Shown here: positions 1-7,617 of the stretch, in pieces
How positions within the stretch are numbered: the first letter of the stretch is position 1
Layout of the letters: every line of letters starts with the position of its first letter
Assembly (NCBI GenBank): GCA_029210725.1
Contig: JARGFM010000007.1
Location: forward strand, 79,635 to 143,634
Reading direction: 5' to 3'
Length of the DNA stretch: 64,000 nt
DNA from: Bacteroidales bacterium
Lineage (GTDB): Bacteria > Bacteroidota > Bacteroidia > Bacteroidales > GCA-2748055
The notes under the pieces: model-generated
Database searches by the model: none
What the model saw: only the letters and a program-made list of their open reading frames with translations
What the model was told of the DNA's origin: nothing
Program-made: the position numbers and the translations under genes

Positions 1-103
1 CCAGGATATCAGCACCAAAGGAAGGTGAAGCCGCCAGGCCGGTGGTCAATAAAGCTCCCGCAAGCATAGTAGCGGATTTTAAGATCTTTTTGTCTGTTTT
101 CAT
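1..103 (-). CDS. Small exported protein, N-terminal part only (possible bufferin-like)
   Basis: Only the first 34 codons lie in the window; the gene runs off its left edge. The visible peptide begins MKTDKKILKSATMLAGALL and is a good Sec signal peptide: a basic start, a hydrophobic core to about residue 25, then small residues suiting cleavage near ASPSFGA. It lies 97 nt downstream of the anti-sigma gene on the same strand. In many proteobacteria, ECF factors and zinc anti-sigma factors of this type sit next to small exported DUF2282/bufferin-type proteins, so a bufferin-like metal or stress peptide is a reasonable guess from context. The diagnostic part is outside the window, so the family is not proven. 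Confidence 0.5.
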   Translation of the reverse strand, partial: MKTDKKILKSATMLAGALLTTGLAASPSFGADIL

Positions 104-162
104 GATATTACGAATTTTGATTAATATTGAATCTGGGAGTTTTGACGAGGGCGGGAAGATAT

Positions 163-172
163 CCTTACAAGA
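163..172 (-). promoter_or_regulatory. Repeated motif TCTTGTAAGG upstream of the small exported protein
   Basis: On the minus strand the 10-mer TCTTGTAAGG lies 59 nt before the start of the exported protein. The identical 10-mer occurs upstream of the ECF sigma gene at 1124-1133. It may be a promoter element recognised by that sigma factor, or part of an ordinary promoter. No clear matching -10 element is shared by the two sites. Confidence 0.3.
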
Positions 173-200
173 ATTCTGAAGGATGCCGGAATTTTAACAC

Positions 201-509
201 CTATTTAGCATTTAACCTGCGGCCTATCTCCCGGCCGATTCTGGAGCCGGCTTCCGCCGAGAGATGGTGGGTGCACGACTGCTCGCTGCAATGATCACGG
301 TATACTTTCATGCTGAGATTTAGCTCACCAATCTGATGGGCATACTTCCTGCAGAGATGACAGGTCAGCAGGTGCATGTTTAACTGCCACCATTGCTTTA
401 GGCTCAGGCGCCGGTCTTCGCGTAAGGAGATCAGAAAACTCGACTGGTCGCAGGCGATCATCCGCTTACTCATATATACCATTATTCTGTAGCCAGGTCC
501 CTTTTTCAT
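201..509 (-). CDS. Zinc-binding anti-sigma factor (zf-HC2 type)
   Basis: This 102-residue protein should bind and hold inactive the ECF sigma factor encoded just upstream. The central HLLTCHLCRKY stretch carries the HxxxCxxC pattern of zinc-binding anti-sigma domains, preceded by the amphipathic LSLKQWWQLNM helix typical of this short soluble subtype. There is no transmembrane segment, so it would work in the cytosol. The start codon follows the sigma stop codon almost immediately (TGATATG), indicating translational coupling. An internal ATG at codon 13 would give the length more usual for the family. It also has extra Cys and His residues near the C-terminus (HCSEQSCTHH) that could help sense redox state or metal; that is inference. 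Confidence 0.75.
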   Translation of the reverse strand: MKKGPGYRIMVYMSKRMIACDQSSFLISLREDRRLSLKQWWQLNMHLLTCHLCRKYAHQIGELNLSMKVYRDHCSEQSCTHHLSAEAGSRIGREIGRRLNAK

Positions 510-510
510 A

Positions 511-1101
511 TCACTTCAACCAGTTTTTTTCCAGACAATCTCTCATTTTCAGCCTCGCCCGGTGGAGCATAACCCATAAGTTAGACGGAGTGATCCCAAG
601 CTCCTTACAGATGCTGTCCGACTCCTCCTCATCGATCATCTTCATGCTGAAAGCAAGAGCCAGTTGCGGTTGTAAATGCTCCATGCAGAGCCTGATGTAT
701 TCCATAAGTTCGGCCTGCTCCAGCTCTCCTTCCGGTAAGAGCGAGTGCGAATGGGGGCCCCTGCCCTCCAGCCAGTGTCCCCTGAAAGGTTCTTCACTGC
801 GGTAGAAGTCCCCGTCAAAAACGGTTTGTTCATGCTCCCCGAAAGAGCTCTCCCTGGAAGAATACTTTTTTCTGTAGGTATCAACGATCTTCCTTCTGAG
901 AATGGAGGTAAGCCAGGTTCTTTCGGTACTCTCCCCCCTGAACTGCTCCTGCGCTTTCAGTCCTGCCAGAAAAGTCTCCTGAACCAGATCCTCTGCTTTA
1001 CCGTCATCATTGACCCTGACAATGGCATAGTTATACAGATAGTCCCCGTATTTTTCAAGCCAGCGATTTGGATCCAGTTTATGATCTTTCGCCTTGGACA
1101 T
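511..1101 (-). CDS. ECF-type RNA polymerase sigma factor
   Basis: A 196-residue group 4 sigma factor. Region 2 covers roughly residues 15-80 and includes the AEDLVQETFL motif and the TWLTSILRRKIVD promoter-melting helix. Region 4 lies near residues 130-190, with the helix-turn-helix SICKELGITPSNLWVMLHRAR. The linker between them is long (about 45 residues). The WVMLHRARLKMRDCLEKNW ending resembles the sigma family known as TIGR02943, whose members pair with short zinc anti-sigma proteins such as the next gene. Likely regulon members include the small exported protein downstream. The gene is divergent from yedF. Confidence 0.85.
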   Translation of the reverse strand: MSKAKDHKLDPNRWLEKYGDYLYNYAIVRVNDDGKAEDLVQETFLAGLKAQEQFRGESTERTWLTSILRRKIVDTYRKKYSSRESSFGEHEQTVFDGDFYRSEEPFRGHWLEGRGPHSHSLLPEGELEQAELMEYIRLCMEHLQPQLALAFSMKMIDEEESDSICKELGITPSNLWVMLHRARLKMRDCLEKNWLK

Positions 1102-1123
1102 GCATGATACCTTAGAAAGAAGC

Positions 1124-1136
1124 CCTTACAAGATAG
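1124..1136 (-). promoter_or_regulatory. Possible promoter or operator upstream of the ECF sigma gene
   Basis: On the minus strand the 13-mer CTATCTTGTAAGG lies 22 nt before the sigma start codon. The same 13-mer occurs upstream of porU at 17252-17264, and its last ten bases recur upstream of the small exported protein. TATCTTG resembles a shortened Bacteroidota -7 box (TAnnTTTG), so this may simply be the sigma gene's promoter. Read as an ECF -35 element it would place the transcript start inside the coding region. Confidence 0.35.
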
Positions 1137-1166
1137 AAAAATATACCTTGATTCATGCGGATTGTG

Positions 1167-1174
1167 TATTTTTG
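1167..1174 (+). promoter_or_regulatory. Bacteroidota -7 box upstream of yedF
   Basis: TATTTTTG matches the TAnnTTTG consensus, with a TTG 16 nt upstream (1148-1150) as a possible -33 element. The box ends only four bases before the yedF ATG, so the transcript would be leaderless or nearly so. Confidence 0.5.
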
Positions 1175-1178
1175 CGGA

Positions 1179-1781
1179 ATGAAAATACTAGATACCACAG
1201 GACTGCTTTGCCCACAACCCCTCATTTTGCTTAAGGAGGCACTGATGGAACTGGAAGAGGGTGAACAGCTGCAGGTGGAGACCGACAACAAAACCTCGCT
1301 GAAAAACCTGCTCAGCTATCTGAAGGACCAGGGTGTGGAGCCTGAAGTAAGCACGAAAGGTAAAGTACATACCCTGGTTGCTGTAAAACCGGAAGAGGAT
1401 CTGACCGCCTCCGATCCCGCCCTCTACTGCAGCACAGAACGGCCCGCCGCTTATGTGGTATGCATTAAAGGCGAGCTGATGGGTGAGGGCGATCCCGAAC
1501 TGGGGAGGCTGCTGATGGAGACCTTTGTAAATAACCTGAAATTGCAGGAGAAACTACCCTCCCATGTGGTACTTTATAACTCGGGAGTAAAACTGGCCAT
1601 GAAACAATCGCCCGTGTGCAGCTCCCTGACCGAACTGGAGGAACTGGGGACCCGCATTATGCTGTGCGGCACCTGCATCGACCACTATGGCTTGCAATAT
1701 GATATCGCCGTGGGAATGATCTCCAACATGGTGGTCATTACCGAAACTCTGGCTTCGGCCGGACATGTCCTTACTCCCTGA
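1179..1781 (+). CDS. yedF: YedF-type sulfurtransferase-like selenium metabolism protein
   Basis: A 200-residue fusion of an N-terminal TusA-like domain (about residues 1-75) with a C-terminal DsrE-like domain (about 90-200). The TusA half keeps the GLLCPQPL signature, whose Cys accepts sulfur or selenium. The C-terminal half has a LCGTCIDHYGL motif supplying a second Cys pair. This fusion is the form associated with selD in selenium-using bacteria. The ATG at 1179 is preferred to the one at 1155 because the protein then begins directly with the TusA strand and a -7 box lies just upstream. selD follows after 10 nt, so the two are probably cotranscribed. The actual reaction of YedF has not been firmly established. 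Confidence 0.88.
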   Translation: MKILDTTGLLCPQPLILLKEALMELEEGEQLQVETDNKTSLKNLLSYLKDQGVEPEVSTKGKVHTLVAVKPEEDLTASDPALYCSTERPAAYVVCIKGELMGEGDPELGRLLMETFVNNLKLQEKLPSHVVLYNSGVKLAMKQSPVCSSLTELEELGTRIMLCGTCIDHYGLQYDIAVGMISNMVVITETLASAGHVLTP

Positions 1782-1791
1782 GTCCGGGTAA

Positions 1792-2838
1792 ATGAATAAG
1801 AAATTCGATCTGTTGTCCACTATCGAGTATGGTGGTTGCTCCGCAAAACTGCCGGCCGGCCTGCTGTCGCAGGTCTTACGTGAACTGCCGCTTGCTGCAG
1901 ATCCCCGGCTGCTGGTGGATGTGGATACCCACGACGATGCCGGGGTCTACCAGATCAACGGGGAGACAGCCCTGATCTTTACGACGGATTTCTTTCCGCC
2001 CATCTGTTCGGACGGATATGAATTCGGGGAGATTGCAGCAGCCAATTCCCTTTCGGATGTATATGCCATGGGCGGAACACCTCTTATAGCACTGAACCTG
2101 ATGATGTTTTCATCGGAAAAAATTCCTCTGGAGGTATTTGGAGAAATTCTTAAAGGCGGGAATGACAAGGTGAGAGAAGCGGGAGCCCTGATCGTGGGCG
2201 GACATACCATCGACGACCACCCTCCCAAGTATGGGCTGGCAGTAGTGGGAACAGTGCATCCCGACCGTCTGATCACCAATGCCGGGGCCCGGCCCAACGA
2301 TCTGCTTGTGCTGACAAAATCCATTGGGACCGGGGCGCTGGTTTCCGGGGAGAAGAACGGGCTTTGCAGTACAGGCGATTACAGGCGGGCCCTGAAGCAG
2401 ATGAAACATCTGAACAGGGAGGGAGCAAGCCTGGCTGTGAAATACGGGATACGAAGCATGACTGATATCACCGGATTTGGACTGGCAGGACATGCCCTGA
2501 AGATGGCAGAAGCCAGCAAAGTGAGCTTCCGGATAAAAAGCACTCAAATTCCCCTGCTCCCGGGAGCTTACCAGGTATATGAAAAGGGCAGCATACCGGG
2601 AGCAACTTTCAGGAACCTGGAATTTACCGGACAGCAGCTCCATTGCCTGCGCGGGGTGGATTATAATCTGAAGATGCTGGTTCACGATGCGCAGACTTCG
2701 GGCGGACTTCTTATGTCGGTGAATCCCGATCATGCCACAGCCCTTGTCGGGGAGTTAAAGCAGATCGACCCGGGGCTTAAGGCTGCAGTGATCGGTGAAG
2801 TTTTACCCGAAAGTCCCCGCCGCATTTACCTGGAATAA
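1792..2838 (+). CDS. selD: Selenide, water dikinase
   Basis: SelD makes selenophosphate from selenide and ATP, the selenium donor for selenocysteine or 2-selenouridine-tRNA. The 348-residue length is normal. The glycine-rich N-terminal active loop reads YGGCSAK, with Cys16 and Lys19 matching the catalytic Cys and Lys of E. coli SelD. The codon is TGC, so this is a Cys enzyme and not the selenocysteine form. The Asp-rich metal/ATP sites DVDTHDDAGVY and FTTDFFPP, and the SLSDVYAMGG and GGHTIDD motifs, are all present. It lies 10 nt after yedF. No selA, selB or tRNA-Sec gene is visible in the window, so which use of selenium it serves cannot be decided here. Confidence 0.95.
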   Translation: MNKKFDLLSTIEYGGCSAKLPAGLLSQVLRELPLAADPRLLVDVDTHDDAGVYQINGETALIFTTDFFPPICSDGYEFGEIAAANSLSDVYAMGGTPLIALNLMMFSSEKIPLEVFGEILKGGNDKVREAGALIVGGHTIDDHPPKYGLAVVGTVHPDRLITNAGARPNDLLVLTKSIGTGALVSGEKNGLCSTGDYRRALKQMKHLNREGASLAVKYGIRSMTDITGFGLAGHALKMAEASKVSFRIKSTQIPLLPGAYQVYEKGSIPGATFRNLEFTGQQLHCLRGVDYNLKMLVHDAQTSGGLLMSVNPDHATALVGELKQIDPGLKAAVIGEVLPESPRRIYLE

Positions 2839-2866
2839 TTCAAAGCGTTTTTTATACCTTTAAAGC

Positions 2867-3538
2867 ATGAACAGGCACCGTTCCTACAGTATGATATACA
2901 GGCTGCAGCGTATTATCCTGCTGGTTTTTTATACCACCACCTGCATGGCCCTCGCCATACTCCTGGCCCTTCTGGTCATGAAACTTTTGCCCGGTCAGCC
3001 TTTCGCCCTGGTGATCACCCTGCTGATCTACATCATCCTGGTGATCATCGCAGGATCTATGATCCATGTGATCAGCTACATACCTTTTAATCTTTCCACC
3101 GCATTCGATCCCATAAAAAACGACATAGCCTCAGGCCGCATAGCCAGTTTGGAGGAGCTCGCAGAACGCATTACCCGCTTTACCGTGGAGTTTTACAATT
3201 TCTCCTTTCTCGACATCTCTCATGCCTTTCTGGAGACCGAAAAGAGTGGTGTGATCGGATTTGAGAATAACAACCAGGTGGATAAAGTGCTCAGAGACCA
3301 GGGGATACTTCATCAAAGCAAAGTGCTGGAGGAAATCAGCCCGGCTGGCAAAATTTCCCTTCCGGAACGGGACTACCATCTCTATATCCTGCCCCTCCGG
3401 ATGGGAGAAACCTGGCTGGGATATATGGCCTTACTCTCCGAAAAACGAATCAGCCGCTTTTTCCTGCGCTTTCTGGAGGAATACGAAGAGAACTTTCTTG
3501 ACGATCAGATTTTGCATCTGGTCAAATTAAAAAAATAG
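2867..3538 (+). CDS. Unrecognised two-helix membrane protein
   Basis: A 223-residue protein I do not recognise. After a short basic N-terminus it has two strongly hydrophobic segments (about residues 14-40 and 47-72). A soluble, mixed-charge domain of about 150 residues follows, containing a segment of the type FENNNQVDKVLRDQGIL and an acidic end before the basic LVKLKK. The orientation is likely both ends inside. It follows selD on the same strand with a 28-nt gap and is followed 9 nt later by a cation exchanger, so it could belong to either unit. No catalytic motif is evident. Confidence 0.7.
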   Translation: MNRHRSYSMIYRLQRIILLVFYTTTCMALAILLALLVMKLLPGQPFALVITLLIYIILVIIAGSMIHVISYIPFNLSTAFDPIKNDIASGRIASLEELAERITRFTVEFYNFSFLDISHAFLETEKSGVIGFENNNQVDKVLRDQGILHQSKVLEEISPAGKISLPERDYHLYILPLRMGETWLGYMALLSEKRISRFFLRFLEEYEENFLDDQILHLVKLKK

Positions 3539-3547
3539 CCGGGAAAG

Positions 3548-4696
3548 ATGCTCTTATCACTCCTGTATATCTCCATCAGCTGTCTCATCATCTGGCGCTC
3601 ATCAAACGGCTTTGAGCTTGCTTCTGACTTTCTGGGCAGAAAAATGCCCCTGGGCATCAAAGGAGCTACCATCAATGCCGTAGCCAGTTCTATGCCCGAG
3701 TTTCTGACCACCATTTTCTTCCTGTTCTACCTGCGGGATGCGGAAGGATTTTCGGGCGGACTTGGCGTCAGTTCGGGAAGTGCCCTGTTTAACCTTCTGA
3801 TTATTCCTGCCCTGGTGGTACTGATGCTTTTCAGTGGCGAAAAGCGGAATAGAATTGAATTAAACAAGAAAGTGCTCCTTCGTGAAGGGAGTGTACTTCT
3901 TATCACACAACTCATCTTTGTCAGTTTTCTCTTCACCGGGGAGCTGCTGGGCAGGCACGGACTGGTCCTGGTCCTGGTCTACCTGTTGTACCTGGGAATG
4001 CTCTATGTCATATACAGAAAGCGCCCGAAGACCACGCAAAATTATGTAAGGCCCCTCTCAGCCCCGAAAAAGAACATCCTGCGCACCCTGCTTTCCCTGG
4101 ATATGATCGCGCTGGTGTTAAATGGCAGGAGGATCACTCCCCTGAGGGCATGGATGCTGCTGGGAGTCAGCACGCTGGTAATGACCTTCGGGACCTGGCT
4201 GCTGGTCTATGGAACCGATCTGTTCGGCGAAGCCACCCACATCCCGCTGATCTTCGTGGCCGTGGTCCTTTCGGCGGCAGCCACATCGGTGCCCGACACC
4301 ATTATTTCCGTCAAAGATGCCCGGAAGGGAAATTACGATGATGCAGTGAGCAATGCCCTGGGCAGTAATATTTTCGATATTGCGTTTGCACTGGGCTTTC
4401 CCCTGCTTCTGTACAATTTGATCTACTCGGAAAGTATAACACTTAAACAGGATCTTCTAGCCTTTACCCAGGAAGTATGGGTCTTTCTGCTCCTCGCCAC
4501 CTTTCTGGCCCTGGCCATTATGCTGACCGGAAAAAGTTTTACCAGGGTAAAAGCTTACTTCCTGCTGGGCATCTACCTGATATTCCTTTTATTTGTAGGG
4601 ACCCAGGTAAATGAAGAATTGCGCCAGGGCATCGGGGGGCCCGTTGGTCAGTTTCTGAAGAATGTGGCCAACTGGATCGGACAAGTGCTCAACTAG
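3548..4696 (+). CDS. Sodium/calcium exchanger family (CaCA) membrane protein
   Basis: A 382-residue integral membrane protein with about ten hydrophobic segments and the two inverted alpha repeats of the Ca2+/cation antiporter superfamily. Alpha-1 is around residues 39-57 (GATINAVASSMPEF) and alpha-2 around 243-278 (ATSVPDTIISVKDARKG then SNALGSNIFDI). The acidic residues in these repeats (Glu in MPEF, Asp in VPDT) form the ion site in characterised members. It probably exports Ca2+ in exchange for Na+ or H+ across the inner membrane; the ion pair cannot be read from sequence. Its stop codon overlaps the convergent Nudix gene by four bases. Confidence 0.88.
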   Translation: MLLSLLYISISCLIIWRSSNGFELASDFLGRKMPLGIKGATINAVASSMPEFLTTIFFLFYLRDAEGFSGGLGVSSGSALFNLLIIPALVVLMLFSGEKRNRIELNKKVLLREGSVLLITQLIFVSFLFTGELLGRHGLVLVLVYLLYLGMLYVIYRKRPKTTQNYVRPLSAPKKNILRTLLSLDMIALVLNGRRITPLRAWMLLGVSTLVMTFGTWLLVYGTDLFGEATHIPLIFVAVVLSAAATSVPDTIISVKDARKGNYDDAVSNALGSNIFDIAFALGFPLLLYNLIYSESITLKQDLLAFTQEVWVFLLLATFLALAIMLTGKSFTRVKAYFLLGIYLIFLLFVGTQVNEELRQGIGGPVGQFLKNVANWIGQVLN

Positions 4697-5088
4697 TGGT
4701 AACGATTCAGCGATTCAAGGACCTCCATATCTGCCTCCAGCCAGTCGATCTGTTTCAGTTCTGAGCGATGCACCCAGCGGTATGAACGGTGTTCCGAAAG
4801 GCTTATATCTCCCTGCCTGATGGTACAGACAAAGGGGATCAGTTTAATACGCATGTGACCGTAGTTATGGAGAACGGAAGGAAGCAGTTGCCTTACCGTA
4901 ATTTCCACCCCGAGTTCCTCACTGATCTCCCTGATAATACAGGTCTCCGGAGTCTCTCCTGCTTTCATTTTCCCTCCGGGGAACTCCCATTTCAGAGGGT
5001 GAGGCATCTCCGGACTTCGCTGTGTGACAAGAACCATTTCCCCGTCCATAATGATAGCACAGCTAACTTCTGTCAGCGGCTTCACCAT
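4693..5088 (-). CDS. MutT-like Nudix hydrolase
   Basis: A 131-residue Nudix enzyme, probably cleaning 8-oxo-dGTP or a similar nucleotide. The Nudix box is complete: GGKMKAGETPETCIIREI followed by SEELGV gives the G-x5-E-x7-REUxEExGU pattern, with the metal-binding glutamates in place. The N-terminal SCAIIMDGEMVLVTQR and FPGG segments are typical of MutT. The ATG at 5088 is chosen because it falls just after the stop of the upstream phosphatase gene and starts the fold cleanly. In-frame ATGs up to 5145 would lengthen the protein by up to 19 residues and overlap the neighbour. Confidence 0.85.
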   Translation of the reverse strand: MVKPLTEVSCAIIMDGEMVLVTQRSPEMPHPLKWEFPGGKMKAGETPETCIIREISEELGVEITVRQLLPSVLHNYGHMRIKLIPFVCTIRQGDISLSEHRSYRWVHRSELKQIDWLEADMEVLESLNRYH

Positions 5089-5092
5089 CCCC

Positions 5093-5587
5093 CTATCTTC
5101 TTTTAGGGTAGTCCACATGGGCCTCTCTGACATCTCTTCTTCCAATTCCGCTCCAGCTCTCCGAATCCAGCGTCACCACCACCACCCCCGCAGTAGTAAG
5201 GTTGTCCAGGGGGGATGCCAGAAACTGATTGGCAAACAGGGTGAATGAGGGATTGTGACCAAAAACAGCCAGCTTCCTGATCTCCGGAGGGACACCCGCT
5301 ATGACCTGCTCTATCTCCCCGGTGCCGGCCGAATACAGGGATTCATGAATCTGTAGGCTGCCGGGCGCGAGCTCCCAGACCTTTGACATAAGCAGGGCCG
5401 TATTCAGGGCCCTGCTGGCCGGACTGCTCAGGATCAGCTCAGGCACCAGATTCAGTGCCAGCAGTCGTGCTGCCATCTCCCCGGCATTCCGGGTTCCACG
5501 AGATGCAAGGGGACGGTCGATATCGGCCAGGCCCTCATGGTCCCAGCTCGACTTTCCATGCCGTATGATAAATAGTTTCCGTTCCAT
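5093..5587 (-). CDS. SixA-like histidine phosphatase
   Basis: A 164-residue member of the histidine phosphatase (phosphoglycerate-mutase-like) superfamily. The RHGKSSW motif near residues 9-15 holds the phospho-accepting His, and the second catalytic His is in VFGHNPSF. The SSPASRALNTA segment supplies the conserved Arg. E. coli SixA removes phosphate from histidine kinases or the nitrogen-PTS; the substrate here is unknown. It sits between phoH (stop at 5588, directly adjoining) and the Nudix gene, all on the minus strand, forming a likely three-gene operon. Confidence 0.85.
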   Translation of the reverse strand: MERKLFIIRHGKSSWDHEGLADIDRPLASRGTRNAGEMAARLLALNLVPELILSSPASRALNTALLMSKVWELAPGSLQIHESLYSAGTGEIEQVIAGVPPEIRKLAVFGHNPSFTLFANQFLASPLDNLTTAGVVVVTLDSESWSGIGRRDVREAHVDYPKRR

Positions 5588-6931
5588 CTATAACAGATTA
5601 CTGGCCAGATCGGCCAGGTAGCTCCTTTCTCCTTTAACCAGGTGAACATGGGCAAAAATATCCTGTCCCTTCATGCGATCGGCCAGATAGGTGAGCCCGT
5701 TGGATTTAGTATCCAGGTAGGGTGAATCGATTTGTTGTATATCCCCGGTGAAGACCATTTTTGTTCCCTCTCCTGCCCGGGTAATAATGGTCTTAACCTC
5801 ATGGGGAGTCAGATTCTGGGCCTCATCCACAATAAAGAAGACCCTGGACAGGCTTCGGCCCCGGATATAGGCCAACGGGGTTATCAACAGCTTCTCGGTC
5901 TGCAACATTTCTTCGATGCGACTGTATTCTTTGCTCTGAAGCTTAAACTTCTGCTTGATCACCGAGAGGTTATCAAAGAGGGGTTGCATATAAGGACCGA
6001 TTTTTTCACCTACATCCCCGGGAAGGTAACCGATATCGCGGTTACCAAGCGGAACAATCGGCCTGGCCAGGAAGATCTGCGTATACATTTTCCGCTGGTG
6101 TATGGCTGCTGCAAGAGCAAGCAGGGTTTTCCCCGTGCCCGCTTTCCCTGTCAGGGCAACCAGTTGTACTTCAGGCCGGAGAAGCGCATCCAGGGCGAAA
6201 GTCTGCTCCGCGTTACGCGGATCAATGCCATAAGTCCTGGTCTTCTCCACACGGTTCACCATTTTATTAAAGGGATCGTAATGCCCCAATCCACTTTTGG
6301 AATTGTTCTTAAAGATAAAATACTGGTGAGCCAGGGGTTGCTTTGTGAGACCGAAACGCTTCACCGGAACACCCTCCGTGGACTCATACATATCGGAGAT
6401 TACCGTGTCGTCGCTTACCTCGCTTGATTTTACATTCTCGAAAATATCATCGATATTCTGCACCATATCGTTGTGATAGTCCTGTGCCATGATCCCCAGC
6501 GATTTGGCCTTCATTCTCAGGTTGATATCCTTGGTGATCAGGATCACGGGCCTGGCCGATCCGTTCTTCTGGTGCAGGTAATCGGCGATGGCCAGTATCC
6601 GGTGGTCGGGTGTGTTTTCGGGGAAGGAAGCGGTAAGCTGACCGGAGGGTTTCTGGCCGGTGCAGATACTCAGTTTACCCTTTCCCCTGCCCAGCGATAA
6701 TCCGCCGTTAAACAGTTTATCCCCACTGAGTTTATCCAGCTCCCTGGTAAATTCCCGGGCATGAAAATTGATAATATCGTTGCCCTTTTTAAAGCGGTCC
6801 AACTCCTCCAGAACTGTAATGGGTACTACGATATCGTGCTCATCGAAGTTATGGATGCATTTGTAGTCGTGGAGCAGGACGTTGGTATCCAGAACGAAGA
6901 TTTTACGAATTTTTTTCTCAGCAGTTGCCAT
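5588..6931 (-). CDS. PhoH family protein with PIN domain
   Basis: A 447-residue two-domain protein: an N-terminal PIN ribonuclease-type domain (about residues 10-150, with VLDTNVLLHD and VLEELDRFK) and a C-terminal PhoH ATPase. Walker A is GKAGTGKT near residue 261 and Walker B is FFIVDEAQN near 365. This PIN-PhoH architecture (PhoH2/YlaK type) has been linked to RNA unwinding and cleavage in other bacteria. The start at MATAEKK matches the PIN fold start and has a purine-rich GAGAGGGG upstream. It is the first gene of the phoH-SixA-Nudix operon. Confidence 0.92.
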   Translation of the reverse strand: MATAEKKIRKIFVLDTNVLLHDYKCIHNFDEHDIVVPITVLEELDRFKKGNDIINFHAREFTRELDKLSGDKLFNGGLSLGRGKGKLSICTGQKPSGQLTASFPENTPDHRILAIADYLHQKNGSARPVILITKDINLRMKAKSLGIMAQDYHNDMVQNIDDIFENVKSSEVSDDTVISDMYESTEGVPVKRFGLTKQPLAHQYFIFKNNSKSGLGHYDPFNKMVNRVEKTRTYGIDPRNAEQTFALDALLRPEVQLVALTGKAGTGKTLLALAAAIHQRKMYTQIFLARPIVPLGNRDIGYLPGDVGEKIGPYMQPLFDNLSVIKQKFKLQSKEYSRIEEMLQTEKLLITPLAYIRGRSLSRVFFIVDEAQNLTPHEVKTIITRAGEGTKMVFTGDIQQIDSPYLDTKSNGLTYLADRMKGQDIFAHVHLVKGERSYLADLASNLL

Positions 6932-7000
6932 ATTTCCCCTCTCATTACACTAACTTTACTTCAGTTGAGATTCATCTGAAGTTATTATTGTATCTGGCTT

Positions 7001-7008
7001 CAAAAATA
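7001..7008 (-). promoter_or_regulatory. Bacteroidota -7 box upstream of phoH
   Basis: On the minus strand TATTTTTG matches TAnnTTTG about 70 nt before the phoH start. A TTTG lies 25 nt further upstream, a longer spacing than usual. A GC-rich hairpin (7018-7031) falls between the two. Confidence 0.4.
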
Positions 7009-7086
7009 GGTTTTTTTGCCCCTGCCGGGGCATCAAATTATTCACATTGAACCAAGTTTTACACACAGTTATGAACCGCTGCTGAG

Positions 7087-7617
7087 ATGGAAAAACTGGA
7101 CTATATACTGGATAGAAGAAGCATCCGCCGCTTTACCGGCAGGAAGATTGAAAGAAGTGAGATAAAAGCCCTTCTTACTGCTGCTATGTATGCCCCTTCG
7201 GCCGTCAACAGGCAACCCTGGCATTTTGTGGTCATCGATGAGCCCCGCCTGATGGAAAAGATCATGGAGATCCACCCCCATGCCCGCATGCTGCAAAGCG
7301 CTTCCCATGCCCTGGTGGTCTGCGGCGACGAGCAGCTGCAGCACGACGACGGATACGGGGTGGTAGACTGCGGTGCAGCCACTCAAAACATCCTGCTGGC
7401 GGCCCATACACTGGGCCTGGGTGCATGCTGGGTGGGACTTCATCCCAGGGAAGAGAGAAAGCGGTCTTTCTCCAGGCTGCTGCAACTTCCCTCCCATGTC
7501 TTCCCCTTTGCCATGGTTGCCCTGGGATATCCGGAAGAACAAAAACCAAGGCCGGAACGTTTTCATGCTGAAAAAGTAAAATACAACAGCTGGGACTCAG
7601 CCTATTTCCAGGAATGA
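7087..7617 (+). CDS. Nitroreductase family protein
   Basis: A 176-residue flavin-dependent NAD(P)H oxidoreductase of the nitroreductase family. The RRSIRRFTGRKIE start binds FMN phosphate, and APSAVNRQPWHFVVI is the classic second motif. C-terminal LGLGACWVGLHPRE and ALGYPEEQKPRPER complete the fold. The natural substrate is unknown; relatives reduce quinones, nitroaromatics or flavins. It overlaps folC by four bases (ATGA), suggesting translational coupling. Confidence 0.9.
   Translation: MEKLDYILDRRSIRRFTGRKIERSEIKALLTAAMYAPSAVNRQPWHFVVIDEPRLMEKIMEIHPHARMLQSASHALVVCGDEQLQHDDGYGVVDCGAATQNILLAAHTLGLGACWVGLHPREERKRSFSRLLQLPSHVFPFAMVALGYPEEQKPRPERFHAEKVKYNSWDSAYFQE

Noticed and set aside
1792..2838. 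Selenocysteine-containing SelD
   Set aside because: The active-site codon is TGC for Cys16 and there is no in-frame TGA.
7018..7031. GC hairpin GCCCC-TGCC-GGGGC as a terminator
   Set aside because: The T run precedes the stem on the plus strand and an A run follows it on the minus strand, so it does not have terminator geometry for either direction.
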